Shown in pieces: positions 1 through 8,641 of a stretch of DNA of 64,000 nucleotides. How positions within the stretch are numbered: position 1 is the first letter of the stretch; each line of letters starts with the position of its first letter. Origin of the DNA: Arthrobacter saudimassiliensis (lineage in GTDB: Bacteria > Actinomycetota > Actinomycetes > Actinomycetales > Micrococcaceae); the NCBI GenBank assembly GCA_900016675.1, contig LN483070.1, positions 62,001 through 126,000 on the forward strand, in the 5' to 3' direction. A model generated the notes under the pieces. That model had not been told where the DNA came from, searched no databases, and was given only the letters and a program-made list of their open reading frames with translations. The translations under genes were made by a program, and so were the position numbers.

Positions 1-350
1 TTGCCCTGCTTCGGCTGCAGCCAGTGGATCAGGTACAGGTCCAGGGTTTCCAGGCCCAGGCGCTCCATGGACGCCTCGAAGGCGGCGATGGTGGACTCGT
101 AGCCCTGGTCGGCGTTCCAGACCTTGGTGGTGATGAACAGCTCGTCGCGGTCCAGGCCGGACGCGGCGATGGCCCGGCCCACGCCCTCCTCGTTGCCGTA
201 GATGCGGGCGGTGTCGATGTGCCGGTAGCCGACCTCGAAGGCCTTGCCGACGACCTCCTCGGCGACCTTGTCCTCCACCCGCCACACGCCGTAGCCGAGC
301 TGGGGGATGGTGTTGCCGTCGTTGAGGGTCACGAAAGGTGATGTAGTCAT
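1..350 (-). CDS. Aldo/keto reductase, partial (C-terminus beyond window)
   Basis: This is the N-terminal 116 residues of an NAD(P)H-dependent aldo/keto reductase, a cytosolic enzyme that reduces carbonyls to alcohols. The family tetrad is visible: Asp46 and Tyr51 (in HIDTARIYGNEEGVGRA), Lys76 (ITTKVWN) and His109 (YLIHW). The ATG at 350 is preferred over the in-frame ATG at 359 because an AAGGA box sits six bases upstream of it. The gene runs off the left edge, so cofactor preference, set by the C-terminal half, cannot be judged. It lies 88 bp downstream of the proteasome-activator pair on the same strand and may be read with it. The family is clear; the substrate is unknown. Confidence 0.9.
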   Translation of the reverse strand, partial: MTTSPFVTLNDGNTIPQLGYGVWRVEDKVAEEVVGKAFEVGYRHIDTARIYGNEEGVGRAIAASGLDRDELFITTKVWNADQGYESTIAAFEASMERLGLETLDLYLIHWLQPKQG

Positions 351-438
351 GGGACCCATCCTTGCAGCAGCCGCTGCCCGGCCGTGACCGTGCCGCCTCG
401 TGTTTGCTCCCCGCGAACGGCCGCCCGCTCCGGCCGGG

Positions 439-894
439 TCAGGACGCGGCGGCGAGCAGCGCTTCGGCCTCGTCGACGTCCCGGACGACCAGCTCCGCCC
501 GGCGCCGCACGTTCTCCAGTCCTGCGGACGCGATGCCCCACCGCTCCCCTTCCAGCCGGGACATGGCGGCCGCCTCGGCGGTCGCGGCCAGCGAGTTGCC
601 GCTGCGGGACAGGGCCCGGTGCACGCTGATCAGCGCCCCCGGGATGTCCTGCCCGTCGCTGGGGTGCAGTTTCTGCGCCTGGGCGCACGCCTGCCGGACC
701 CGGGGCAGCAGGTCCGAGAGGGTGTTGGCCACCAGCGCCAGCTCGTTGTACAGGGCGTCGTCCTCCACCCCTTCGAGCATCTGGTGGTACCGGTCCAGGC
801 CCCGGGTGAAGCGGTCGTGGGCGCGCCGCCACACTCCCCGGCCAAGTTCGACGTCGTCCTTCCGCCCCTTGCGGGCGGCTGCAAACAGTGCCAC
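439..894 (-). CDS. Conserved hypothetical protein translated behind bpa
   Basis: A 151-residue, mostly helical protein rich in Ala, Arg and Glu, with no signal peptide or membrane segment, so probably cytosolic. I do not recognise a domain. The GTG start lies only two bases after the bpa stop codon, so the two genes are almost certainly co-transcribed and translationally coupled, which ties it to bpa. Repeated charged stretches such as RRAELVVRDVDEAEALL look like helical-bundle or coiled-coil segments. A role beside the proteasome activator is inference from position only. Confidence 0.75.
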   Translation of the reverse strand: MALFAAARKGRKDDVELGRGVWRRAHDRFTRGLDRYHQMLEGVEDDALYNELALVANTLSDLLPRVRQACAQAQKLHPSDGQDIPGALISVHRALSRSGNSLAATAEAAAMSRLEGERWGIASAGLENVRRRAELVVRDVDEAEALLAAAS

Positions 895-896
895 GG

Positions 897-1595
897 CTAC
901 AGGTACTGGCCGGGGCCGGACTGGGGCTCGGCGCTGCGCCCGGCGCGGGGCTGCTGCCCGGGTCCGCCGGCGCGGCGCGGTTCACCGTCCTCGCCGACCA
1001 CGACGCCGGGGGCCAGCACGGTGCCCGGCGGCAGCTGGCGCAGCTGCAGGCGGGAGGCGAGCTGCTGGTTGGCTGTCTGCTGCGCGGCGATGGCGGTCTG
1101 GATGCCGCGGAAGAGGCCTTCCAGCCAGCCGACCAGCTGGGCCTGGGCGATCCGCAGTTCGGCGTCGGTGGGGACCGTGTCGTCGAGGAAGGGCAGGTTG
1201 ATGCGCTGCAGTTCGCTGACCAGCTCAGGGGCCAGCCCGTCCTTGAGCTCGGTGAGGGAGCGCTCGTGGATCTCCGCCAGCCGGTTCCGGGCGGCGTCGT
1301 CCAGCGGAGCGTTCCGGACCTCTTCCAGCAGCTGCTTGATCATGGTGCCGATCCGCATGACCTTGGCGGGCTCGTCGACCAAATCCTTGAGCCTGGCCGG
1401 GCCGCCGTCGTGGGAGCCGGCGCCCTGGACCGCGGCCGCGTCGGCCTCCTGAGGCACGGAGCCGCTCGCGTGGGTGCCCTCGGACCCGTCCGTCTCCCCC
1501 GCTTGGGTGACCGACGTCGGTTCCCGGGGCGCGTCAGCCGCGGCGTCGGCGGGAACCGGCCCGGTGGACGAGGCGGATTCGGTCTGGTCAGTCAT
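897..1595 (-). CDS. bpa: Bacterial proteasome activator family protein
   Basis: A 232-residue protein of the Bpa/PafE family, the ATP-independent ring activator of the actinobacterial 20S proteasome. Known members dock their C-terminal GQYL on the proteasome alpha ring and admit unfolded substrates. Here the protein ends exactly in GPGQYL. The helical core (about residues 80-190) carries the family-like stretches KVMRIGTMIKQLLEEVRNAP and QAQLVGWLEGLFRGIQTAI. The first 75 residues are acidic and Ala/Pro-rich, probably disordered, and the tail before GQYL is Gly/Pro-rich. It implies that this organism has a proteasome, although no prcBA is in the window. It is the first gene of a pair with the coupled downstream ORF. 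Confidence 0.92.
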   Translation of the reverse strand: MTDQTESASSTGPVPADAAADAPREPTSVTQAGETDGSEGTHASGSVPQEADAAAVQGAGSHDGGPARLKDLVDEPAKVMRIGTMIKQLLEEVRNAPLDDAARNRLAEIHERSLTELKDGLAPELVSELQRINLPFLDDTVPTDAELRIAQAQLVGWLEGLFRGIQTAIAAQQTANQQLASRLQLRQLPPGTVLAPGVVVGEDGEPRRAGGPGQQPRAGRSAEPQSGPGQYL

Positions 1596-1639
1596 GGCTT
1601 AATGCTCTCATGCAGGGGGCAGCGGCCGGGATGCCGCGG

Positions 1640-1903
1640 TCAGTTTTCGAGCTCTTCTTCGCGGTTGCGCGCATACTCTCCGTCCGGGCTGAGCCCGGCG
1701 ACCTGCTGCCCGGCGTTCAGCTGGCCGGCGGTGTAGTGCCGGTCGTCGAACTCCGGGCCGGCCACCTGGTCCTCCTCGGGGCGGTTGATGTCCTGGGCGA
1801 GGTGGTCGTCCTCCCCGCCGAGGTCTTCGTGGGGGACGCTGGTGTCGTCAAGCAGGTGCTCGTCGGAGGGCAGCTCATTGTCGTCTTTGCGGAAGATTCC
1901 CAT
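1640..1903 (-). CDS. Small acidic hypothetical protein
   Basis: An 87-residue, strongly acidic protein (many Asp/Glu, ending EEELEN) with no membrane segment or recognisable domain. It reads like the intrinsically disordered acidic proteins common in Micrococcaceae. A TACCTT box (1909-1914) ends five bases before the ATG and there is no Shine-Dalgarno sequence, so the mRNA is probably leaderless. It is separated from bpa by 44 bp on the same strand. Function unknown. Confidence 0.65.
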   Translation of the reverse strand: MGIFRKDDNELPSDEHLLDDTSVPHEDLGGEDDHLAQDINRPEEDQVAGPEFDDRHYTAGQLNAGQQVAGLSPDGEYARNREEELEN

Positions 1904-1908
1904 CCGTC

Positions 1909-1914
1909 AAGGTA
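1909..1914 (-). promoter_or_regulatory. Probable -10 box for leaderless start at 1903
   Basis: TACCTT on the minus strand lies 5 nt before the ATG, where transcription would begin at or next to the start codon. No ribosome binding site lies between. Confidence 0.5.
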
Positions 1915-2009
1915 AGCAGCCGCGGCAGGGCCGGTGTCAAGGCCGGGTGACGAACGCCGAAGGGCGGCACCCCGGTGCGGGGTGCCGCCCTTCGCCTGCC
2001 TGCTGCCGG

Positions 2010-2219
2010 TCAGCAGCAGCGTCCGCCGGGGTTCGCGTCCTGCCGGTCGAACCGGTCCTTCCAGAACTCCCGCTCGCTCATGGGAGCCGCTGCGCAGCCG
2101 GTGGCGGCGTGATGCGCCCGGTATTTGCGATAGGCGTCCTCACCCATGACGTCGCGGAAGAACCGCACCAAGCCGCGCAGTCCGTCCAGGAGCCCCGGCG
2201 GAGCGGTGGTGCCGGCCAT
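2010..2219 (-). CDS. YbdD/YjiX family small protein
   Basis: A 69-residue protein of the YbdD/YjiX (DUF466) family, which accompanies CstA/BtsT transporters. The family pattern is visible: FFRDVMGEDAYRKYRAHH in the first half and MSEREFWKDRFDRQ near the end; it closes with a Cys pair (GGRCC). Its ATG overlaps the cstA stop by one base (TGATG), so its translation is coupled to the transporter. Partners of this type are thought to assist the transporter at the membrane; the mechanism is not known. Confidence 0.9.
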   Translation of the reverse strand: MAGTTAPPGLLDGLRGLVRFFRDVMGEDAYRKYRAHHAATGCAAAPMSEREFWKDRFDRQDANPGGRCC

Positions 2220-4504
2220 CAGTGTCCGGCTCCCGCCGTCCGGCGCTGTTCCTCGGGCAGCGTGCCCCACTGGGCCATGATCTCCTTCTCCATGGGGGTG
2301 GCGAAGAATCCTGCCGGAGCGAACATCCGGGAGGACACCGGCGGTGTTTCCGCGCTGGGCGCCCCGCCGGACCGGTAGGAGCGGATGCTGGCCAGGATGG
2401 CGGTGATGATTACGATGATCGCCAGCGTCACGAACACGATGGACAGGGTGCCCTGGACGAAGGTGTTGCGGACCACCGCCTCCATCGCCTCCACGCTCTT
2501 GGCGGTGCCGAAGCTCGTCTCGCCCCGCTCCAGCGCCGCCTTGAACGCGTTGTGCTGCGCCCAGTACCCCACCGCCGGCACCGGCGAGAAGATCTTGTAC
2601 ATCGACGCGGTGATGGTCACCACCGCGGCGAAGCCCAGCGGCAGGCCCACGATCCAGAGCCACTTGAAGGCGTTCTTCTTCGCCAGGATCGCCAGGCAGA
2701 CCGCCAGCGCGATGGCCGCGAGCAGCTGGTTGGCGATGCCGAAGAGCGGGAAGAAGGTGTTGATGCCGCCCAGCGGGTCGGTGACGCCCAGGATCAGGAT
2801 CGATCCCCAGCCCGCCACCATGACCGCCGTGCAGATCCAGGCTCCCGCCCGCCAGCCGGTGTCCCGGAACCTCGGCACGAAGTTGCCGATCGAATCCTGC
2901 AGCATGAACCGGGCGACCCGGGTGCCGGCGTCGACCGCGGTGAGGATGAACAGCGCCTCGAACATGATCGCGAAGTGGTACCAGAAGGCCATCATGGCCG
3001 GGCCGCCGATGAAGCTCTGCATGATGTGGGCCAGGCCGACGGCGAGCGTGGGCGCGCCGCCGGTGCGCGAGACCACCGACTCTTCGCCGACGTCGGAGGC
3101 CAGGGAGGTGAGCATGTCCGGTGTCAGGTTCACCCCGGCCAGGCCCAGCGAGTTCACGAAGGCGACGGCGCCCTCCACAGTGCCGCCCGTGGCCGCGGCG
3201 GAGGAGTTCATGGCGAAGTAGATGCCGCGGTCGATCGAGATGGCGGCGACCAGCGCCATGATCGCCACGAAGGACTCCATGAGCATGCCGCCGTAGCCGA
3301 TGAACCGGGTCTGGCGCTCCTTCTCGATCATCTTCGGCGTCGTGCCCGAGGAGATCAGGGCGTGGAAGCCCGACAGGGCGCCGCAGGCGATGGTGACGAA
3401 CAGGAACGGGAAGAGCGGCCCGGCGACCACCGGCCCGTCGTCGCGGGAGGCGAACTCGCTCACCGCGGGCACGGCGATCTCCGGCCGGACCACGATGATG
3501 GCCACGGCCAGCATGACGATGGTGCCGATCTTCATGAACGTGGAGAGGTAGTCCCGCGGAGCCAGCAGCAGCCAGACGGGCAGGACGGCGGCGATGAAGC
3601 CGTAGATGATGATGCCCCAGGCGATGGTGGTGCGCTCGAGGGTGAAGAACTCGGCGAGCGGGGACTCGGCGATCCAGCCGCCGCCGATGATGGCGGCCAT
3701 CAGCAGCACGAACCCGAGGACGGAGACCTCGGTGACCTTGCCCGGTCGCAGGTAGCGCAGGTAGATGCCCATGAACAGGGCGATCGGGATGGTCATCGCC
3801 ACCGAGAACACGCCCCACGGGCTTTCGCCCAGTGCGTTGACGACGACCAACGCCAGGATGGCGACGATGATGATCATGATGGCCAGGGTGGCCAGCAGAG
3901 CGGCGGTGCCGCCGATGACGCCGAGCTCCTCGCGGGCCATCTGGCCCAGGGACCTGCCGCCGCGGCGCATCGAGAAGAACATGACGAGGTAGTCCTGGAC
4001 GGCGCCGGCGAGGACCACGCCGACGATGATCCAGATGGTGCCCGGCAGGTACCCCATCTGGGCGGCGAGGACGGGCCCGACCAACGGTCCGGCGCCGGCG
4101 ATGGCGGCGAAGTGGTGGCCGTAGAGGACGCGGCGGTCGGTGGCTGCGAAGTCCTTGCCGTCGGCGTTGTACTCGGCGGGCGTGGCCCGGCGGTCATCGG
4201 GCTTCAGGAGCTTGCGCTCGATCAGCTTGGAGTAAAAGCGGTAGCCGATGAGGTAGGTGCAGACGGCGGCAAAAACGAACCAGATGGCGTTGACCGTCTC
4301 GCCGCGGACGATCGCCAGCATGGTCCAGCTCAGCCCGCCGAGCAGGGCGATGCCCGTCCAGAGGGCGATCTTTCCCGGTGTCCAGCGTTTTGCGGCGGCC
4401 TCGGCCTCGGGGTCGACGGCCACCGGGGGCAGGTTCGGGTCCTGTTCCAGGACGGCGGCGTCGCCGGCGGCTGCACCGTCGCGGCGCCGTTGCTTCGCGC
4501 TCAT
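2219..4504 (-). CDS. cstA: Carbon starvation protein A family transporter
   Basis: A 761-residue polytopic membrane protein of the CstA/BtsT family, which takes up peptides or pyruvate. A charged N-terminus of about 40 residues (MSAKQRRRDG) precedes the first helix near residue 55. HHFAAIAGAGPLVGP, around residue 130, is a hallmark of the family; many hydrophobic helices follow. The start at 4504 is chosen because AAAGGGGA precedes it closely, whereas the open frame extends further upstream without a site. The length matches actinobacterial members. It forms an operon with the overlapping ybdD-like gene. Peptide or pyruvate as substrate is family knowledge, not shown here. Confidence 0.95.
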   Translation of the reverse strand: MSAKQRRRDGAAAGDAAVLEQDPNLPPVAVDPEAEAAAKRWTPGKIALWTGIALLGGLSWTMLAIVRGETVNAIWFVFAAVCTYLIGYRFYSKLIERKLLKPDDRRATPAEYNADGKDFAATDRRVLYGHHFAAIAGAGPLVGPVLAAQMGYLPGTIWIIVGVVLAGAVQDYLVMFFSMRRGGRSLGQMAREELGVIGGTAALLATLAIMIIIVAILALVVVNALGESPWGVFSVAMTIPIALFMGIYLRYLRPGKVTEVSVLGFVLLMAAIIGGGWIAESPLAEFFTLERTTIAWGIIIYGFIAAVLPVWLLLAPRDYLSTFMKIGTIVMLAVAIIVVRPEIAVPAVSEFASRDDGPVVAGPLFPFLFVTIACGALSGFHALISSGTTPKMIEKERQTRFIGYGGMLMESFVAIMALVAAISIDRGIYFAMNSSAAATGGTVEGAVAFVNSLGLAGVNLTPDMLTSLASDVGEESVVSRTGGAPTLAVGLAHIMQSFIGGPAMMAFWYHFAIMFEALFILTAVDAGTRVARFMLQDSIGNFVPRFRDTGWRAGAWICTAVMVAGWGSILILGVTDPLGGINTFFPLFGIANQLLAAIALAVCLAILAKKNAFKWLWIVGLPLGFAAVVTITASMYKIFSPVPAVGYWAQHNAFKAALERGETSFGTAKSVEAMEAVVRNTFVQGTLSIVFVTLAIIVIITAILASIRSYRSGGAPSAETPPVSSRMFAPAGFFATPMEKEIMAQWGTLPEEQRRTAGAGH

Positions 4505-4692
4505 GTTTTCCCCTTTGGTATGCGTCCTGCGGCCCAGTGGAGGCCGCGGTGATGGGCAGGGACAGCCCCTGCCCATCAGACGCTAGCATCGGGAATGTGA
4601 CGCACGGCATAGGCGGGTGCCGCGTCGCGCGCCGGGTCGGCGTCGAGGCGGTCCGCCGACGTCGGGCACCGCGACACCCGGGGCGTCGGGCG

Positions 4693-5670
4693 CTACGTGG
4701 TGAGGAGGATCTTGCCCTTGTGCTCGCCCGAGTCGAAGTACTCGTGCGCGGCGGCCGCCTCCGCGAGGGGGAACGTCCGGTCCACCAGGGCCCGGACCTG
4801 CCCCGCCTCCACCAGCGGCCAGACGCTGCGCCGCAGGGCGGCCATGATGGCGCTCTTCTCCTCGACCGGCCGCGAGCGCAGGGTGGTGCCGATGATCCCG
4901 GCCCGCTTGCGCATCAGGGCGTTGAGGTCCAGCTCGGCGCGGGTGCCGCCCTGCAGCCCGATGACCACGAGGCGCCCGCCGATGGCCAGGGCGTCGAGGT
5001 TCCGCTGCAGGTACTTGGCGCCGACGACGTCGAGGATCGCATCGGCCCCGTGGCCGCCCGTGGCTTCCCGGACCGCTTCCACAAAGTCCTCGTCGCGGTA
5101 GTTGATCAGCGTTTCGGCGCCCAGCTCCGCGGCCAGGGCGAGTTTCTCGGCGGAACCGGCGGTCACCATGGGCACGGCGCCGAAGGCGGCCACCATCTGG
5201 ATGGCCATGGTGCCGATGCCGCCGGCGGCGCCGTGAATCAGCACGAAGTCTCCGGGCTGCACGTCCGCCTCCATGAAGAGGTTGGAATATACCGTGGCAG
5301 CCGTCTCCGGCAGGGCCGCCGCGGTCACCAGGTCAAGGCCCTCCGGGACCGGCAGCACCTGCCCCGCCGGGACGGCGACCTTCTCGGCGTACCCGCCGCC
5401 GGCCAGCAGGGCGACGACCTCCTGTCCGACCTGCAGCTGGGACACTCCCTCCCCCAGCGCACCGATGCGTCCGGAGACCTCCAGGCCGGGGTAGGGGCTG
5501 GCTCCCGGGGGCACCGGGTAGTTGCCCTGCCGCTGGAGGACATCGGCCCGGTTCAGTCCGGCCGCCGCCACCTCGATGACCACTTCACCCGGCCCGGGAA
5601 CCGGATCGGCCGCCTCCGTGAGCTGCAGGTTTCCGGGTCCTCCGGGGGCGGTGATTCCGATGGCTTTCAT
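4693..5670 (-). CDS. NAD(P)H quinone oxidoreductase, zinc-independent MDR family
   Basis: A 325-residue medium-chain dehydrogenase/reductase of the quinone oxidoreductase (PIG3/TP53I3-like) type. The N-terminal GroES-like domain contains GLNRADVLQRQG, typical of quinone reductases, and lacks the Cys/His ligands of the zinc alcohol dehydrogenases. The Rossmann half has the glycine motif GAAGGIGTMAIQ near residue 148. It is expected to reduce quinones or enones with NADPH in the cytosol. GAGGAG lies just before the ATG at 5670. It is monocistronic, between cstA and tRNA-Ser. The family is secure; the substrate is not. Confidence 0.9.
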   Translation of the reverse strand: MKAIGITAPGGPGNLQLTEAADPVPGPGEVVIEVAAAGLNRADVLQRQGNYPVPPGASPYPGLEVSGRIGALGEGVSQLQVGQEVVALLAGGGYAEKVAVPAGQVLPVPEGLDLVTAAALPETAATVYSNLFMEADVQPGDFVLIHGAAGGIGTMAIQMVAAFGAVPMVTAGSAEKLALAAELGAETLINYRDEDFVEAVREATGGHGADAILDVVGAKYLQRNLDALAIGGRLVVIGLQGGTRAELDLNALMRKRAGIIGTTLRSRPVEEKSAIMAALRRSVWPLVEAGQVRALVDRTFPLAEAAAAHEYFDSGEHKGKILLTT

Positions 5671-5731
5671 GCTTCTCCTCGGGCGCTGATAGATTTTGGC
5701 CGGCCGTGGCTATCTGCCAGACTACTAGTGG

Positions 5732-5822
5732 GGAAGGTTGTCCGAGCGGCCGATGGAGCTGGTCTTGAAAACCAGTGGGCGGTAACCCCGTCTCAAGGGT
5801 TCGAATCCCTTACCTTCCGCCA
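5732..5822 (+). tRNA. tRNA-Ser (anticodon UGA)
   Basis: Acceptor strand GGAAGGT pairs with ACCTTCC, followed by discriminator G and an encoded CCA. The anticodon loop CTTGAAA sits in a CTGGT/ACCAG stem and reads UCA. A long variable arm identifies a class II serine tRNA. Confidence 0.97.
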
Positions 5823-5828
5823 GGCACG

Positions 5829-5868
5829 ACGGCGCCCCCGCCTCAGCGCGGGGGCGCCGTTTCGTTTA
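5829..5868 (+). terminator. Hairpin terminator after tRNA-Ser(UGA)
   Basis: A 13-bp GC-rich inverted repeat (ACGGCGCCCCCGC, with its complement starting at 5848) is followed by TTTCGTTT, fitting an intrinsic terminator just after the tRNA. Confidence 0.85.
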
Positions 5869-6040
5869 ATGCCGCAGCCGGCAGACATTCATTCAAATGC
5901 ATAGAATTGCGGACCGCCGTTTACCCGGCATGCAACATAAGGGAACTGCGGAAATATTCCGGTAGGGTATTCGGGTGGTTTGAGGCCCATAGTTGGGGGT
6001 ACCGGCCACTAAAGCGAACCACTTCCTGAGGAGAATTTAA

Positions 6041-6631
6041 ATGAATCCGTCCGCATCCCGTACCGCCCGGGCACGGAACCTGATTCTTACCGCAATGCTG
6101 GCCGGGCTGCTGCCCAGCTGCGCCGTCGCTCCCGGCACCGGTGACGAGGAGGCTTCGGCCCCGGAGACTGCCGCAGCTGCTTCCGCCAAGCCCGCCGCCG
6201 TCGAGGACGACGAGGCCGGGGAGACCGCCGAAGCCGTTGACCCGGAGGTCGTGCACTCCACCGAACTCAACGTCGGTGACTGCATTCTGGATGAAACGAC
6301 CGGAGAGGAAATTGGCGACGTCGACCTCGTTCCGTGCGACCAGCCGCACACCGCCGAGGTTTTCGCCGCCTATGACATGGACCCGGGTGCCTACCCGGGC
6401 GAAGAGGCCGTCACGGCTGCCGGTGAGGAGTTCTGCGCCAACGAACTCACCGGCTACATCGGGGAAAACTTCGAATCGCCCACCGCCCCGGATCTGTCCG
6501 ATATCTCCATCGCCTACATGACTCCCACACCCGAGTCCTGGAATTTCGGCGGTGACCGCGAGATCCTCTGCTACCTGACCACCTCCTCCGGTGCGACGAC
6601 CACAGGTTCGCTGCGCGGCGCCCTGAACTGA
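6041..6631 (+). CDS. Septum-formation-domain lipoprotein (copy 1)
   Basis: A 196-residue predicted exported protein. The N-terminus has Arg residues, a hydrophobic stretch and LLPSC, a lipobox-like site with Cys27 as likely lipidation residue; Pro at -2 is not ideal. An Ala/Glu-rich linker follows. The C-terminal 120 residues contain VGDCILD, a PCDQPHTAEVFA motif and a later Cys-containing EEFCANEL, the pattern of the septum-formation domain (PF13845-like) of actinobacteria. GAGGAG sits 8 bases before the ATG. A paralogue follows at 6798 after a hairpin. A role in the cell envelope is inferred from the family name and the lipid anchor. Confidence 0.82.
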   Translation: MNPSASRTARARNLILTAMLAGLLPSCAVAPGTGDEEASAPETAAAASAKPAAVEDDEAGETAEAVDPEVVHSTELNVGDCILDETTGEEIGDVDLVPCDQPHTAEVFAAYDMDPGAYPGEEAVTAAGEEFCANELTGYIGENFESPTAPDLSDISIAYMTPTPESWNFGGDREILCYLTTSSGATTTGSLRGALN

Positions 6632-6648
6632 TCGCCGGCGCTTTCACA

Positions 6649-6685
6649 GCACGACGGCGCCCCGGCTTCGGCCGGGGCCCCTCGT
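6649..6685 (+). terminator. GC-rich hairpin between the two lipoprotein genes
   Basis: A near-perfect inverted repeat of about 17 bp around the TTCG loop near 6667 (left arm ending CGCCCCGGC, right arm GCCGGGGCCCC) is followed by a short TTT. It probably ends the first lipoprotein transcript. Confidence 0.7.
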
Positions 6686-6797
6686 GCTTTGCCCACAGGT
6701 GATACCGGCACCCTTGCCGGCTTTCCCCTCCTCGCGCAGGCTCCGCGACAGCCGACCGCCGCCGGGCGGACCCGTCGAAACCGTCGAGGAGACTGCC

Positions 6798-7418
6798 GTG
6801 GACCGTCCTGTTGTGCCAGCGCTGAAACCGTCCCATCCCGCGCTCCTTTTCCTCGCCGTGGGCCTCCTGACTGCCGGCTGCGCGGTGATTCCTCCCGGGC
6901 CCGGGGCTCAGGTACGGCCGGCTGCGTCGCCGGCTCCACCCGCGGAGCCCGCCCGTGAAGCCGGCCCTGGCGCTGCCCGGGAGCAGGAGGCCGCGGCTGC
7001 GGACCCCGGCCGGGAGGAACCGGAACCGAAGACGGTTACGGCCTTCAAGCTCGTACAGGGCGACTGTTTTGCGTTCCCCCCGGCACCGGGCAGCTCCGTC
7101 GAAGGGAAGCCCGGTGACGGCGACGGCACCGTCCACCGGCTCCCCTGCAGCACCAGGCACACCGGCCAGGTCTATGCCGTGGCCAGTATCGAGGACGCCG
7201 GTCCGTATCCGGGGGTCGGCAAACTCCAATGGCTCTCCGACGCGCTGTGCACGGCCGAGAATGACGTGCTGGATCCCGGCCTCGCTGCCGCCGTGCCCGG
7301 CCTGAAACAGCACATGATGGTCCCCTCCCCCGAATCGTGGGGCTACGGGGACCGGAGGATCCTCTGTTATGTGAAGAGCCCCCAGGCCTTCAGCGGATCC
7401 CTGCTGATCGATCTCTGA
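6798..7418 (+). CDS. Septum-formation-domain lipoprotein (copy 2)
   Basis: A 206-residue paralogue of the preceding gene. From the GTG at 6798 (with GAGGAG seven bases upstream) the protein has a short N-terminus, a hydrophobic core and LLTAGC, a likely lipid-attachment Cys. It then has a Pro/Ala/Glu linker and the same C-terminal plan: QGDCFAF, LPCSTRHTGQVYAV and a later Cys in ALCTAE. The open frame continues 38 codons upstream, but that stretch has no signal peptide and would bury the export signal, so the GTG is preferred. Both copies end with a similar PSPESW/TPESW block and a Cys (RILCYV / EILCYL), so they arose by tandem duplication. Confidence 0.78.
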   Translation: MDRPVVPALKPSHPALLFLAVGLLTAGCAVIPPGPGAQVRPAASPAPPAEPAREAGPGAAREQEAAAADPGREEPEPKTVTAFKLVQGDCFAFPPAPGSSVEGKPGDGDGTVHRLPCSTRHTGQVYAVASIEDAGPYPGVGKLQWLSDALCTAENDVLDPGLAAAVPGLKQHMMVPSPESWGYGDRRILCYVKSPQAFSGSLLIDL

Positions 7419-7459
7419 CCGGTGCCCCTCCCCCGGGCCGGAGCGGATGAGCGGGCAGT

Positions 7460-8641
7460 TCAGGCCCGGCCGGCGCCGTCTGCGGGCAGCACGGAGAACA
7501 GCGCAGGCGCCGCGAAGCCGTGGGCGGCGAACTCAGCCTGCACCGCGGCCGCAACCACGTCCACCGCCTCCTCCTCGAGCAGGGCGATGGCGGAGCCGCC
7601 GAATCCACCGCCGGTCATCCGGGCGCCGAGGGCGCCGCCGGCGAGCGCGGCGTCGACGGCGGCATCCAGCTCCGGGCACGACACCTCGTACAGGTCGCGC
7701 AGGGACCGGTGGCTGTCGGTAAGCAGGGGGCCGACGTCGCGGATCCGCCCCTCCTGCAGGACCCGGACGGCCGCCAGGACGCGCTCGTTCTCGGCCAGGA
7801 CGTGCTGCACGCGAGCCCGGGTGGTGGGGTCCAGCCGGGACAGGTCCGCGTCCGCGGGCAGCCGCCGCAGCGACGGCACCCCGAAGGCCGCCGCTGCTGC
7901 TTCGCAGGAAGCCCGGCGGGCCCCGTAGCCGCCGTCAGCATGCGAGTGTGCGACCCGGGTGTCGATGACCAGGACCGTCAGGCCCTGCTCCGCGAGCGGC
8001 AGCGGAACGCTCTGCGCGGACAGGGTCCGGCAGTCGAGGAAGAGTGCGCGGCCGCGGCTGCCCATCAGCGAGGCGGACTGGTCCATGATGCCGGTGGGGG
8101 CGCCCACGAAGTCGTTCTCCGCCCGCTGGGTGAGCCGGGCAAGTTCGGGTGCGGACAGGCCCAGGCCCAGCAGCTCGTTCAGCGCGACGGCGACCGCCAC
8201 CTCCACGGCGTGCGAGGAGGACAGCCCGGCGCCGACGGGGACGGTGGAGTCCAGCAGCAGGTCGAAGCCGGGCACCTGGTGGCCGGCGGCCTGCAGGGCG
8301 TGCACCACGCCGGCCGGGTAGGCGCCCCATCCGGAAACAGTGCCCGGGGCCAGCGCGGCGAGATCGAAGCTGCTGCGCGAGAGGCCGGAGGCGCCGTAGG
8401 TGGAGGCGAGCCGCACCGGCCCGCCGTCGGCGCGCAGCCGCACCGCGGCCAGCACCGAGCGGTCGATGGCGAAGGGCAGCACGAAGCCGTCGTTGTAGTC
8501 GGTGTGCTCGCCGATCAGGTTCACCCGCCCCGGCGCGCGCCAGGCGCCGTCGGGGGCGGTTCCGTATTCCTCGGTAAAGGCGCCGGCCAGACGGGAGCGG
8601 CGGAGGTCTCCGGCGTCGGCCGCGGGGTGGGAGGCCGTCAT
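7460..8641 (-). CDS. galK: Galactokinase
   Basis: A 393-residue GHMP kinase that phosphorylates galactose to galactose 1-phosphate in the Leloir pathway. The galactokinase signature GRVNLIGEHTDYNDG lies at residues 38-52, the ATP-binding VPVGAGLSSS at 134-143, the catalytic Asp187 in GIMDQSAS, and the third GHMP motif MTGGGFGGS near residue 343. The length is normal. Its ATG overlaps the galT stop by four bases (ATGA), so the two are translated as a coupled pair. Its 3' end converges with the second lipoprotein gene. Confidence 0.97.
   Translation of the reverse strand: MTASHPAADAGDLRRSRLAGAFTEEYGTAPDGAWRAPGRVNLIGEHTDYNDGFVLPFAIDRSVLAAVRLRADGGPVRLASTYGASGLSRSSFDLAALAPGTVSGWGAYPAGVVHALQAAGHQVPGFDLLLDSTVPVGAGLSSSHAVEVAVAVALNELLGLGLSAPELARLTQRAENDFVGAPTGIMDQSASLMGSRGRALFLDCRTLSAQSVPLPLAEQGLTVLVIDTRVAHSHADGGYGARRASCEAAAAAFGVPSLRRLPADADLSRLDPTTRARVQHVLAENERVLAAVRVLQEGRIRDVGPLLTDSHRSLRDLYEVSCPELDAAVDAALAGGALGARMTGGGFGGSAIALLEEEAVDVVAAAVQAEFAAHGFAAPALFSVLPADGAGRA

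Noticed and set aside
2222-4552. Very long open frame antisense to cstA
   Set aside because: It mirrors the cstA codons, has low-complexity Asp/Gly/Arg/His content, and lacks a start site or domain; long antisense frames are usual in high-GC genes.
7419-7459. Possible extra small gene between the second lipoprotein and galK
   Set aside because: Only 41 bp between convergent genes; nothing fits.
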